A program made the translations under genes and the position numbers. Positions 7,064 through 12,904 of a stretch of DNA of 12,904 nucleotides are shown here, piece after piece (position 1 is the first letter of the stretch; each line of letters begins with the position of its first letter). Below the pieces are notes generated by a model. It was given only the letters and a program-made list of their open reading frames with translations, made no database searches and was not told where the DNA came from. The DNA comes from an uncultured Schwartzia sp. (GTDB lineage: Bacteria; Bacillota; Negativicutes; Selenomonadales; Selenomonadaceae): the NCBI GenBank assembly GCA_905372875.1, contig CAJPQU010000046.1, forward strand, positions 1 through 12,904. Reading direction: 5' to 3'.

Positions 7064-8284
7064 ATGGGAATGTTCATGGAGAGCGTCAGTATCGCACTTC
7101 ACGCCCTCTATGCCAATAAGCTGCGTTCCATCCTGACTATGCTGGGCATCATCATCGGTGTGGGGGCCGTCATCACCATGGTGGCAGTGGGAATGGGGGT
7201 GCGGCAGCAGGTAACGAACTCCATCGCCAGCTTGGGCAGCAATATGCTCATCATTCGCCCCGGGACCTCTCTTTCCGGTGGATTGCGGGGGGCGGCGGGG
7301 TCGCGGACAACACTGAAATATGAGGACGCGCTGGCCATTCAGAAAAAAGTTAAAGAAGCCCAGTATGTTTCTCCAGCGGTGCATGGCTCCGCGCAGCTCG
7401 TCAATGGGAATCAGAACTGGAACACGGGCATTCAGGGGGTGACTCCCGCGTACATGATGATCCGTGATCTCAAAGTATCCAATGGTTCTTTTTTTACGGA
7501 GAAGGATCTGACAGGGCGAAGCCGGGTAGCCATCATCGGGACGACGGTATCGGCGAACCTGTTCGGTGAGGACAACCCGGTGGGAAAGACCATTCGGGTC
7601 AGCAATCAGCCCTTTCGGATCATCGGCGTCTTAGAGAGCAAGGGGCAGTCCGGCGTGGGGCAGGATCAGGACGACGTGGTTCTCATTCCCCTGACGACAG
7701 CGATGGATCGTCTGCTGGCTATCACTTACGTTCATATGATTTATGTGCAGGTAACGAATCAGGACGAAATGCCGGCGGCCCAGGAGCATATCGAAACCCT
7801 GCTTCGTCAGCGTCATCACTTGGTGGGGGAGAAAGAAAATGACTTTCAGGTGCAGAATCTGACCAGCCTGATGAACACGCTGAATGAAACGACCACCATG
7901 CTGACCCTCTTTTTGGGAAGCATCGCCGCCATCTCTCTTCTCGTCGGCGGCATTGGGATCATGAATATCATGATGGTCTCAGTGACGGAACGTACGCGGG
8001 AAATCGGCATTCGAAAGGCGCTGGGGGCGACGTTTCGCAATATCATGACCCAATTTCTCATCGAATCGGTGGTTATCGGCGTCATCGGCGGTTTTATCGG
8101 CATTGCCTTAGGCATCGGTATAGCGATGGCTATCGCGCAATTCGGCGGCTTTCAGACGGTCATCACCGTAGCGCCAATCCTGCTCTCTTTCAGCTTTTCC
8201 GTGGGCATCGGGCTTTTCTTCGGCATCTATCCGGCCCGTAAAGCGGCACTTTTAGATCCCATCGAGGCGCTGCGGTACGAGTAA
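7064..8284 (+). CDS. MacB-like ABC exporter permease (FtsX domain)
   Basis: This 406-residue inner-membrane permease has four predicted membrane helices: about 20-43, 277-303, 330-357 and 370-388. A large periplasmic MacB_PCD domain lies between the first and second (about 50-270). Typical motifs are NKLRSILTMLGIIIGVGAVI at the first helix, VTERTREIGIRKALGA (307-322) after the second, and PARKAALLDPIEALRYE at the extreme C-terminus. It works with the ATPase, adaptor and TolC-like protein upstream as a four-protein tripartite pump. Members of this family export macrolides, peptides, siderophores or lipid-like substrates, and the substrate here is unknown. ATG 7064 is preceded by a full AGGAGGAGAG (7051-7060). 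It is the last gene of the operon and ends 75 bases before a strong terminator palindrome. Confidence 0.93.
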   Translation: MGMFMESVSIALHALYANKLRSILTMLGIIIGVGAVITMVAVGMGVRQQVTNSIASLGSNMLIIRPGTSLSGGLRGAAGSRTTLKYEDALAIQKKVKEAQYVSPAVHGSAQLVNGNQNWNTGIQGVTPAYMMIRDLKVSNGSFFTEKDLTGRSRVAIIGTTVSANLFGEDNPVGKTIRVSNQPFRIIGVLESKGQSGVGQDQDDVVLIPLTTAMDRLLAITYVHMIYVQVTNQDEMPAAQEHIETLLRQRHHLVGEKENDFQVQNLTSLMNTLNETTTMLTLFLGSIAAISLLVGGIGIMNIMMVSVTERTREIGIRKALGATFRNIMTQFLIESVVIGVIGGFIGIALGIGIAMAIAQFGGFQTVITVAPILLSFSFSVGIGLFFGIYPARKAALLDPIEALRYE

Positions 8285-8359
8285 GGGAGACATGGCCGGG
8301 CGTTCGGCTTCGCTGATCATATTTTGACAGCTTGGTGCGTTTTTCTCGTTCCAGGCGTT

Positions 8360-8417
8360 CAGAAAAGAAGAGCCCCTGTTCCACTGCATGCAGTGGAACA
8401 GGGGCTCTTCTTTTCTG
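8360..8417. terminator. 58-nt perfect palindrome, bidirectional intrinsic terminator between convergent genes
   Basis: Bases 8360-8388 are the exact reverse complement of 8389-8417. The arms begin CAGAAAAGAAGAGCCCC and the centre is CACTGCATGCAGTG, so the hairpin has a GC-rich stem with almost no loop. On either strand the stem GAAGAGCCCC...GGGGCTCTTC is preceded by AGAAAA and followed by TTTTCT, giving a U-rich tail in both directions. It lies between the plus-strand MacB-like permease (stop 8284) and the minus-strand HD-GYP gene (stop 8449), exactly where a shared terminator is expected. Confidence 0.9.
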
Positions 8418-8428
8418 CCGAGGCATGT

Positions 8429-8454
8429 AAATGACGGTAGCTTCACCGTTATTT
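8429..8454. other. Secondary hairpin overlapping the HD-GYP stop codon
   Basis: AAATGACGGT at 8429-8438 and ACCGTTATTT at 8445-8454 can pair around the loop AGCTTC. One pair is a G-T wobble on the plus strand and becomes an A-C mismatch on the minus strand. The minus-strand stop codon (TAA, 8451-8449) lies in one arm. It might slow ribosomes or support the adjacent terminator; it has no U-run of its own and its function is uncertain. Confidence 0.35.
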
Positions 8455-9513
8455 TGGGTTATACTCGACGATCTTGATTTCCGGGCTCTTATTAAGATCG
8501 ATGATCTCCTTTTGGGTTACCCGGATGAGTGGTTTGGATGAGAAATCATTCTCGTAACGAACGATGTTTCCGATGAGACCATTGCTGAGTTTGACGCGGG
8601 AACCCAAGAAGGTCTCCTTGAGATGCTTGAGGAAGGGGACGCAGACATGAGGATCAAGTTTGGTGTACATATCCTCCGTGATCTGGTCAATGGCCGCAAA
8701 GGGCGTGTTTTTCTTCTGACCTTCCCGTTCCGTGGTGATGTTGTCGTAAAGATTGGCCAGTCCAATGATACGGGCGTACATGTGGATATCGTCGCCCTTC
8801 AGGTTAAAGGGAAATCCGGAGCCGTCCATGCACTCATGGTGCTGCAAAGCCGCTAATTTGACGCCGTCGGAAAGTTCGCTGGCAGTGCTCAGCATGCGAT
8901 GACCGTCGATGGTGTGCTGCATGTAAGTATCCAAATCCTCGCCTTTTAAGTGCTCCACCTGTTTATCGATGAGGCGCGGCGGGAATTTCGTCTTGCCGAT
9001 ATCGTGGAGAAAACCCGCTAAGATCAAATCTTGCGTCTCCGCGGCGGACAGCATCAACCATTTGGCGAGAACACCGGCCAAGACGGAAACACGGACAGAG
9101 TGATTATAAATATCGCTGGCTAAGTGATTGACCTCTAAGAGGTAGTCGATGGCGCCGCTCTGTTTGGCCATGGGAGCGAGAGTCTTCTTGACCATGGTCT
9201 TGGATTTTTGCACCGGTGGCTTATTGCTTTTTTCCGCCTCGTCAAAAATTTCCCGGGCGGTGTGAATGACCTCTTTATACTCGGTGACAAAGGCGCTGGC
9301 GGGATTAAAAATGGCAGATACGTTCTGGAATGCCTCGCTGAGCTCATACTCATCTTTGATGTAGGCGGAGGGAATCCCCAGGAATCCCAGCCGAGTGATG
9401 TGCGCTTTCGTGAGCATGGTCCCTTCGGAGAGAACGACGATCATATCGTCGTTGATAATGGAGCGGGCCAGTATCATGCCGGGGGTTAGAGATTCAATAG
9501 CTACAGAGCGCAA
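8449..9513 (-). CDS. HD-GYP domain protein (putative c-di-GMP phosphodiesterase) with GFP variant
   Basis: This 354-residue protein probably hydrolyses the second messenger c-di-GMP. There are no membrane helices, so it is cytoplasmic. An N-terminal region (1-95) starting with VAIESLTPGMILARSI precedes a Lys-rich linker (about 95-118), the HD-GYP domain (about 120-300) and a small C-terminal beta domain (LGSRVKLSNGLIGNIV, 303-318). Metal-site residues are visible: H138, H170-D171 in HDIGK, H205, H225-H226 in HHE, and D257. The GYP element reads DGSGFP (230-235), with Phe for Tyr, and HHEC replaces the common HHEK/R. No response-regulator receiver domain is seen. The start is TTG (9513-9511 on the minus strand) with a perfect AAAAGGAGGA at 9530-9521, so translation should be efficient. 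It is transcribed toward the MacB-like permease and shares its terminator. Confidence 0.88.
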   Translation of the reverse strand: MRSVAIESLTPGMILARSIINDDMIVVLSEGTMLTKAHITRLGFLGIPSAYIKDEYELSEAFQNVSAIFNPASAFVTEYKEVIHTAREIFDEAEKSNKPPVQKSKTMVKKTLAPMAKQSGAIDYLLEVNHLASDIYNHSVRVSVLAGVLAKWLMLSAAETQDLILAGFLHDIGKTKFPPRLIDKQVEHLKGEDLDTYMQHTIDGHRMLSTASELSDGVKLAALQHHECMDGSGFPFNLKGDDIHMYARIIGLANLYDNITTEREGQKKNTPFAAIDQITEDMYTKLDPHVCVPFLKHLKETFLGSRVKLSNGLIGNIVRYENDFSSKPLIRVTQKEIIDLNKSPEIKIVEYNPK

Positions 9514-9570
9514 GGTGGTTTCCTCCTTTTATATATGTCTTTTATTCTCTTTAACAACGCGAAAAAGGGG

Positions 9571-9590
9571 GCCGCTTTGGGAAGTGCGGC
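9571..9590 (-). promoter_or_regulatory. Leader hairpin followed by C5T5, possible attenuator upstream of HD-GYP
   Basis: Read on the minus strand, GCCGC and GCGGC pair around a 10-base loop, and the following bases are CCCCCTTTTTC (9570-9560). This resembles a short intrinsic terminator placed about 60 bases before the TTG start. The stem is only five pairs, so the call is tentative; it could equally be chance. Confidence 0.25.
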
Positions 9591-9697
9591 GTCAATCTAA
9601 TGGAAATAATCTCACTAAGACCTACTGTATAAATATATTCGCGATCGAATGGCATTTTCCTACCAAAACATTAAAATTTTTCAAACTTTGGGCAAAC

Positions 9698-9715
9698 GTC
9701 ACAGGGATTCGTGAC
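9698..9715. promoter_or_regulatory. Dyad GTCAC-N8-GTGAC, possible operator
   Basis: A perfect five-base inverted repeat with an eight-base spacer lies 31 bases upstream of the TSUP -35 box, a plausible position for an activator or repressor dimer. It resembles but does not match the CRP/FNR-type half-site spacing. No regulator gene is nearby, so the protein is unknown and the site may be chance. Confidence 0.25.
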
Positions 9716-9746
9716 ATAAGCCTGATACGAAGGGAAGACCTTTGCC

Positions 9747-9775
9747 TTGCAATTCCCCCGTGATTTCGCTAAAAT
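9747..9775 (+). promoter_or_regulatory. Sigma-70-type promoter for the TSUP permease gene
   Basis: TTGCAA (9747-9752) and TAAAAT (9770-9775) are separated by exactly 17 bases. Transcription would start near 9782, leaving a leader of about 37 bases before ATG 9819. The -35 box contains the TTG that would otherwise be the most upstream possible start of the gene, which argues that this TTG is not used for translation. Confidence 0.65.
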
Positions 9776-9818
9776 CATAGAGTACATGAAGCGAGAGGTT
9801 CACAGCAGGGGGAAGACT

Positions 9819-10589
9819 ATGTTCGATTTAGAGTTTGGAACCACAGCTTTTTTGGCTGTCATGGGATTTATTGCGGCGTTTATTGATTCCGTGGTGGGAG
9901 GCGGGGGACTCATTTCTACCCCGGCTCTTATGTGGACGGGGTTGCCGTTGGTGACAGTGCTGGGGACCAATAAAGTGGCGGCCACCATGGGCTCACTTAC
10001 CAGCGTTCTCGCCTTTCTCCGTTCGGGCCGTGTTGATATGACGCTCATCAAAAGGCTTTGTCCGCTGTCCTTTGTGGGCTCTGTAGTTGGAGTGCTCACG
10101 GTACGGGCGATTCCACCGGATTTTTTGCGTCCCTTGGTGGTGGTCATGCTCGTGGCGGTAGCTGTCTACAGCGTGGTGAAAAAGGATTGGGGAAGCGTTT
10201 CCACCTATCATGGCCTGACGCCGCAGATGACGTATCTGAGCTTTCTGGTAGCATTCCTTTTCGGTTTTTACGACGGTTTCTTCGGGCCGGGGACAGGTTC
10301 GTTCCTGCTCTTTTCTTTTCTCCTGTTAGGCTTTGACTTCGTGGGGGCGGCGGCGAATGCCCGGGCGCTGAATTTTTCCAGCAATATTGCCGGCCTTATC
10401 GCGTTTTCTCTTTTAGGCGCGGTGGAATATCGCTACGCGATTCCCATGGGCCTGGCGATGATCGTGGGCGCTTTTTGCGGAACCAAGACAGCGTTGGCCA
10501 AAGGGGCAGGCTATGTGAGACCGCTTTTTATCGTCGTGACGTCGATTCTTATCGGCAAGCAGCTTTTGGATTTGTTTTTGCAGTCATAG
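9819..10589 (+). CDS. TSUP (TauE/SafE) family sulfite/sulfonate exporter-like permease
   Basis: This 256-residue inner-membrane protein has about eight hydrophobic segments arranged as two repeats. The first repeat carries GFIAAFIDSVVGGGGLISTP and LGTNK. The second carries GFYDGFFGPGTGSFLL and ARALNFSSNIAGL. The paired G-x-D-x2-x-G-x-G-G signatures are diagnostic of the TauE/SafE family, whose members move sulfite, sulfoacetate, thiosulfate or other small sulfur or carbon anions. I place the start at ATG 9819, which has AGGGGGA at 9807-9813 and puts the first membrane helix at the usual position. An open frame extends to TTG 9747, but that codon lies in the -35 box, and ATG 9786 has no ribosome binding site. 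No sulfur-metabolism genes are adjacent, so the substrate is unknown. The gene is probably monocistronic, being followed by the folate promoter. Confidence 0.9.
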   Translation: MFDLEFGTTAFLAVMGFIAAFIDSVVGGGGLISTPALMWTGLPLVTVLGTNKVAATMGSLTSVLAFLRSGRVDMTLIKRLCPLSFVGSVVGVLTVRAIPPDFLRPLVVVMLVAVAVYSVVKKDWGSVSTYHGLTPQMTYLSFLVAFLFGFYDGFFGPGTGSFLLFSFLLLGFDFVGAAANARALNFSSNIAGLIAFSLLGAVEYRYAIPMGLAMIVGAFCGTKTALAKGAGYVRPLFIVVTSILIGKQLLDLFLQS

Positions 10590-10598
10590 AACGGAGTT

Positions 10599-10627
10599 TT
10601 GCGTTTTGGGTGAGAGTTCTCTATAAT
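10599..10627 (+). promoter_or_regulatory. Sigma-70-type promoter for the folate operon
   Basis: TTGCGT (10599-10604) and a perfect TATAAT (10622-10627) are separated by 17 bases. The start of transcription would be near 10634. The box overlaps an ATG at 10626, which matters for deciding where folE translation begins (see folE). No folate riboswitch-like structure was recognised downstream. Confidence 0.6.
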
Positions 10628-10706
10628 GAAGGTGGGGAATATTCTATAAGGAAGCGAGGCGAGGAAAGCGGATCAGAAAAGGGCTGTAAAGGCTATACGG
10701 GATTTC

Positions 10707-11231
10707 ATGGAAGCGTTGGGGCTTGATGTCACGACAGCGGGGATGAAAAAGACTCCGGAACGGGTAGTCAAGATGTATGCGCTGCTCTTTTCCGGCTATC
10801 GACAGCCAACGAAGCCGGTCTGGGGCGAGGTTTTTGAGGCGGAGAGCCATGGATTGGTGGCAGTGCGTCATATTCCTTTTTATTCCATGTGCGAACATCA
10901 TTTGGTGCCGTTCTTCGGTGAGGTGCAGATCGCCTATTTGCCGCGAAACGGCAAGGTAGCGGGCTTCGGAAAATTTACGAAGATTGTGGATATATTGGCC
11001 CATCAACCGCAGCTGCAAGAGCGGCTGACGAAGCAGATTGCCTCCGCCATTGAGGAAGATTTAGGCGCGGAAGGGGTGATGGTAGTGATCTCCGCGCAGC
11101 AGCTCTGTATGATGATTCGCGGGGAGTTGTCCTTGGGAACGCGGACGGTGACGGCGGAGAGCCGGGGGAAACTCCACGGCGACGGCGGATTACCGCAGCA
11201 GGCGTGGCAGTTATTGATGGAGGAGAAATAA
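10707..11231 (+). CDS. folE: GTP cyclohydrolase I (FolE), atypical active site, uncertain N-terminus
   Basis: FolE converts GTP to 7,8-dihydroneopterin triphosphate and formate, the first step of folate synthesis. From ATG 10707 the protein has 174 residues. Zinc ligands are present: C62 and H65 in MCEHHLVPF, and C134 in QLCMMIRG. H64, K89, Q104-E105 and R138 match E. coli His112, Lys136, Gln151-Glu152 and Arg185. However, G88, K92 and Q132 stand where E. coli has Ser135, Arg139 and His179. ATG 10707 has only a weak ribosome binding site. The same frame continues upstream and encodes ADQKRAVKAIRDF, which resembles the conserved first helix, but no ATG/GTG/TTG occurs before a TAA at 10647-10649. 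An ATG at 10626 lies in frame beyond that stop. The start may be non-canonical, or the gene may be damaged. First gene of the folate operon; its stop touches folP. Confidence 0.85.
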   Translation: MEALGLDVTTAGMKKTPERVVKMYALLFSGYRQPTKPVWGEVFEAESHGLVAVRHIPFYSMCEHHLVPFFGEVQIAYLPRNGKVAGFGKFTKIVDILAHQPQLQERLTKQIASAIEEDLGAEGVMVVISAQQLCMMIRGELSLGTRTVTAESRGKLHGDGGLPQQAWQLLMEEK

Positions 11232-12086
11232 ATGACGGGTGCGGTACGAGAATATCGATGGGCGGATGGCAAGACACTGAGCCTGGGACGACGGACGCAG
11301 ATCATGGGGATACTGAACGTCACGCCGGATTCTTTCTCCGACGGAGGTCAATGGAATACACCGGAAAAGGCACTGGCCCATGCCCGGCAAATGGTGGCGG
11401 AGGGGGCAGATATCATTGATGTCGGCGCGGAGTCATCCCGGCCGGGATTCGTGCCCATGTCCGCGGAAGCTGAAATGGAACGGCTTCGCCCATTTTTAAC
11501 GGTATTGATCGATGCCTTAGAAGTACCCCTCTCCGTGGATACGTTTAAGGCGGATACGGCGGCGATGGCGGCGGAGATGGGAGTTCATATCCTCAACGAC
11601 ATCTGGGGACTGCAATATGCGCCGGAGCCGGGGCGGATGGCGGCGGTGGCGGCACGGTATCATCGCCCTGTCGTGGTCATGCACAATCAAGAGGGGAAGG
11701 AATATGCCGGGGACATCATCACTGCCATGCGGTCCTTCTTTCGGCGGTCCATCGACATTGCGCGGACAGCAGGGGTATCAGATGCGGATATTATCCTTGA
11801 TCCCGGCATCGGTTTTGGCAAGACGCCGGAAGCGAATCTTCTCGTCTTAAAACGCCTGGAGGAATTACAGGAGATTGACGGGCAGCAGTGGCCGCTTCTC
11901 TTGGGGACGAGCCGCAAGAGCTTTATTGGAGCGGCGTTGGATCTGCCGATAACGGAGCGGACGGAAGCTACGGGGGCGACCTGCGTTTGGGGCATCATGA
12001 AGGGCTGCGGTATCGTCCGGGTGCATGAGGTGGCTTCGACAGCCCGCATGTGTCGTATGATCGACAAGATATTGGAGGCGCAGTGA
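11232..12086 (+). CDS. folP: Dihydropteroate synthase (FolP)
   Basis: This 284-residue cytoplasmic TIM-barrel enzyme condenses 6-hydroxymethyl-dihydropterin pyrophosphate with p-aminobenzoate and is the sulfonamide target. Family motifs appear in order: MGILNVTPDSFSDGG (25-39), GADIIDVGAESSRPG (58-72), SVDTFKA (101-107), LNDIWG (121-126), VVVMHNQ (147-153), ILDPGIGFGKT (188-198), LLGTSRKSFIG (223-233) and VRVHEV (262-267). Two small departures are GAESSRPG, where most family members read G-E-S-T-R-P-G, and RVHEV for the usual RVHDV; both are conservative. ATG 11232 follows the folE stop directly, with GGAGGAG at 11219-11225 as ribosome binding site, so translation is probably coupled. Length is normal. 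The family assignment is firm. Confidence 0.97.
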   Translation: MTGAVREYRWADGKTLSLGRRTQIMGILNVTPDSFSDGGQWNTPEKALAHARQMVAEGADIIDVGAESSRPGFVPMSAEAEMERLRPFLTVLIDALEVPLSVDTFKADTAAMAAEMGVHILNDIWGLQYAPEPGRMAAVAARYHRPVVVMHNQEGKEYAGDIITAMRSFFRRSIDIARTAGVSDADIILDPGIGFGKTPEANLLVLKRLEELQEIDGQQWPLLLGTSRKSFIGAALDLPITERTEATGATCVWGIMKGCGIVRVHEVASTARMCRMIDKILEAQ

Positions 12087-12449
12087 ATGGATCGAATTAA
12101 ATTAGAAGGTATGGAATTCAGCGGTTGTCACGGCTGCCTGCCGGTGGAAAAGGAAGTCGCGCAGCGCTTTTTGGTGGATGTTTCCTTGTCCCTCAGTCTT
12201 TTGGCGGCGGGGAGAGACGATGATCCCGCGGAAACGGTGGATTATGCGGCTGTTTTTACCACGGTGCAGGAAATTGTGGAGGGGCCGGCGGTCTCTCTGA
12301 TTGAGACGTTGGCAGAACGCATCGCCGGGGCAATTTTTATGAAGTTTTCACGGGTGGAGAAGGTGCGCGTGGCCGTGCATAAACCCCAAGCGCCTCTGCC
12401 GGGAAAATTCGAGGACGTCAGTGTAATCCTCGTTCGTCAGCGCTCGTGA
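12087..12449 (+). CDS. folB: Dihydroneopterin aldolase (FolB)
   Basis: This 120-residue enzyme cleaves 7,8-dihydroneopterin to 6-hydroxymethyl-7,8-dihydropterin and glycolaldehyde, supplying FolK. It matches B. subtilis and S. aureus FolB along its length: LEGMEFSGCHG (6-16), a conserved Glu at 21, QRFLVDVSL, TVDYAAVF (Tyr at about 53), SLIETLAERIAG and VAVHKPQAPLPGKFEDVSV (conserved Lys near 99). Glu, Tyr and Lys correspond to Glu22, Tyr54 and Lys100 of the S. aureus enzyme. The GYHG of Gram-positive homologues reads GCHG here. ATG 12087 follows the folP TGA with no gap, with GGAGG at 12074-12078. Length is normal for the family, which forms octamers in the cytoplasm. Confidence 0.96.
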   Translation: MDRIKLEGMEFSGCHGCLPVEKEVAQRFLVDVSLSLSLLAAGRDDDPAETVDYAAVFTTVQEIVEGPAVSLIETLAERIAGAIFMKFSRVEKVRVAVHKPQAPLPGKFEDVSVILVRQRS

Positions 12450-12904
12450 GGGGGGAACCAGCGGAGCCGTATTCTGTTTATTTGGGCCTTGGAGCAAATT
12501 TAGGCGATCGGGCAGGAAATATTCGCCGAGCGCTGACGCTTTTGGATGCTGAGAAAGGACTGCGGGTGGAGAGGGTGTCCTCTCTCTATGAGACGGAGCC
12601 ATGGGGGGGCGTGCCCCAGCCGCCTTTCCTGAACGCAGCGGTGATGGCCGTGTCAGCTATTCCTGTTTCGGCGTTGCTCTCGGCCTGTCAACGCATCGAG
12701 CACACGTTGGGCCGGGTGCGGACGGTGCGCTGGGGGGCGCGGTGCATTGATATCGACTTGCTTTATGTCCCCAATTTTACCAGCCAGACGGCGGAGTTAA
12801 CCTTGCCCCATCCGTATCTTACCGAGCGGGCCTTCGTTCTTCTGCCATTGGCTGAAATCGCTCCGGCGCTTGTTATTTTGGGAAAGAGTGTAGCAGATTG
12901 GGCC
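12446..12904 (+). CDS. folK: 6-hydroxymethyl-7,8-dihydropterin pyrophosphokinase (FolK), 3' end outside window
   Basis: An open frame of 153 codons runs to the window edge without a stop. FolK transfers pyrophosphate from ATP to 6-hydroxymethyl-dihydropterin, giving the substrate of FolP. Motifs are YLGLGANLGDR near the start, SLYETEPWGGVPQPPFLNAAV, the HPPK signature RWGARCIDIDLLY and LPHPYLTERAFVLLPLAEIAP. I take GTG 12446 as the start; it overlaps the folB stop as GTGA, suggesting translational coupling, since no clear ribosome binding site precedes it. The remaining sequence would be short, because most HPPKs are about 160-170 residues. Final gene visible of the folE-folP-folB-folK operon. 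Confidence 0.92.
   Translation, partial: MRGEPAEPYSVYLGLGANLGDRAGNIRRALTLLDAEKGLRVERVSSLYETEPWGGVPQPPFLNAAVMAVSAIPVSALLSACQRIEHTLGRVRTVRWGARCIDIDLLYVPNFTSQTAELTLPHPYLTERAFVLLPLAEIAPALVILGKSVADWA

Larger units (their letters stand above)
9514..9818. other. Divergent intergenic region, 305 nt, no gene
   Basis: This gap separates the minus-strand HD-GYP gene from the plus-strand TSUP gene and should hold both promoters. It contains the HD-GYP ribosome binding site at its left edge, a GC hairpin GCCGC/GCGGC at 9571-9590, an AT-rich centre (9623-9680), a dyad GTCAC-N8-GTGAC at 9698-9715 and the TSUP promoter at 9747-9775. I found no convincing sigma-70 promoter on the minus strand. No credible small coding sequence or RNA gene was seen. 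Confidence 0.7.

Noticed and set aside
9747..9818. TTG 9747 (or ATG 9786) as start of the TSUP permease
   Set aside because: TTG 9747 falls in the -35 box, neither has a ribosome binding site, and the extra residues are hydrophilic; ATG 9819 has AGGGGGA at the right distance.
10588..10620. Inverted repeat AGAAC-N23-GTTCT around the folate promoter -35
   Set aside because: Only five bases per arm with a long spacer; expected by chance in a window of this size.
10590..10706. Tetrahydrofolate riboswitch upstream of folE
   Set aside because: Such elements precede some Firmicute folate genes, but I could not find the expected paired arms or conserved segments in this short leader.

Overview
This window is most likely from a diderm Firmicute (class Negativicutes: Selenomonas/Megasphaera/Acidaminococcus-like). 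It combines an outer-membrane TolC-type protein and a complete tripartite efflux set with Firmicute habits: strong AGGAGG-type ribosome binding sites, frequent TTG/GTG starts, and a split MacB (separate ATPase and permease). The G+C content looks moderately high by eye. The taxonomic assignment is inference. No mobile elements, CRISPR arrays, tRNA or rRNA genes were seen.

Layout, left to right. (1) 1-282: the C-terminal end of a radical SAM/SPASM protein, cut by the window edge. (2) 400-2579: a two-gene ZnuCB-type metal ABC importer (ATPase and permease overlapping by ATGA), followed by an unrecognised 165-residue protein with two CxxC pairs. (3) 2750-3700: an AEC-family permease. (4) 3777-8284: a four-gene tripartite efflux operon (TolC-like outer-membrane channel, MacA-like adaptor, MacB-like ATPase, MacB-like permease), tightly packed or overlapping. 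(5) 8360-8417: a 58-nt perfect palindrome with A-rich and T-rich ends, which reads as a bidirectional terminator between convergent genes. (6) 8449-9513, minus strand: an HD-GYP domain protein (c-di-GMP phosphodiesterase family) with GFP in place of GYP. (7) 9514-9818: a 305-nt divergent intergenic region with a good sigma-70-type promoter for (8), a TSUP/TauE-family permease at 9819-10589. (9) 10707-12904: the folate operon folE-folP-folB-folK, with folK running off the right edge and a promoter-like TTGCGT-N17-TATAAT upstream.

The folate genes encode most of the route from GTP to 7,8-dihydropteroate: FolE makes dihydroneopterin triphosphate, FolB makes 6-hydroxymethyl-dihydropterin, FolK pyrophosphorylates it and FolP joins pABA. 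The efflux genes would form one trans-envelope pump.

The observation most worth a second look is folE. Its conserved N-terminal helix is encoded upstream of the first usable ATG, with no canonical in-frame start after a TAA. Three positions that are active-site residues in the E. coli enzyme (Ser135, Arg139, His179) appear as Gly, Lys and Gln. Other points of interest are the long symmetrical terminator, the GFP variant of HD-GYP, and the CxxC protein beside a metal importer that has no binding-protein gene in view. I see no clearly new multi-gene system; most of the window is ordinary core and transport metabolism.
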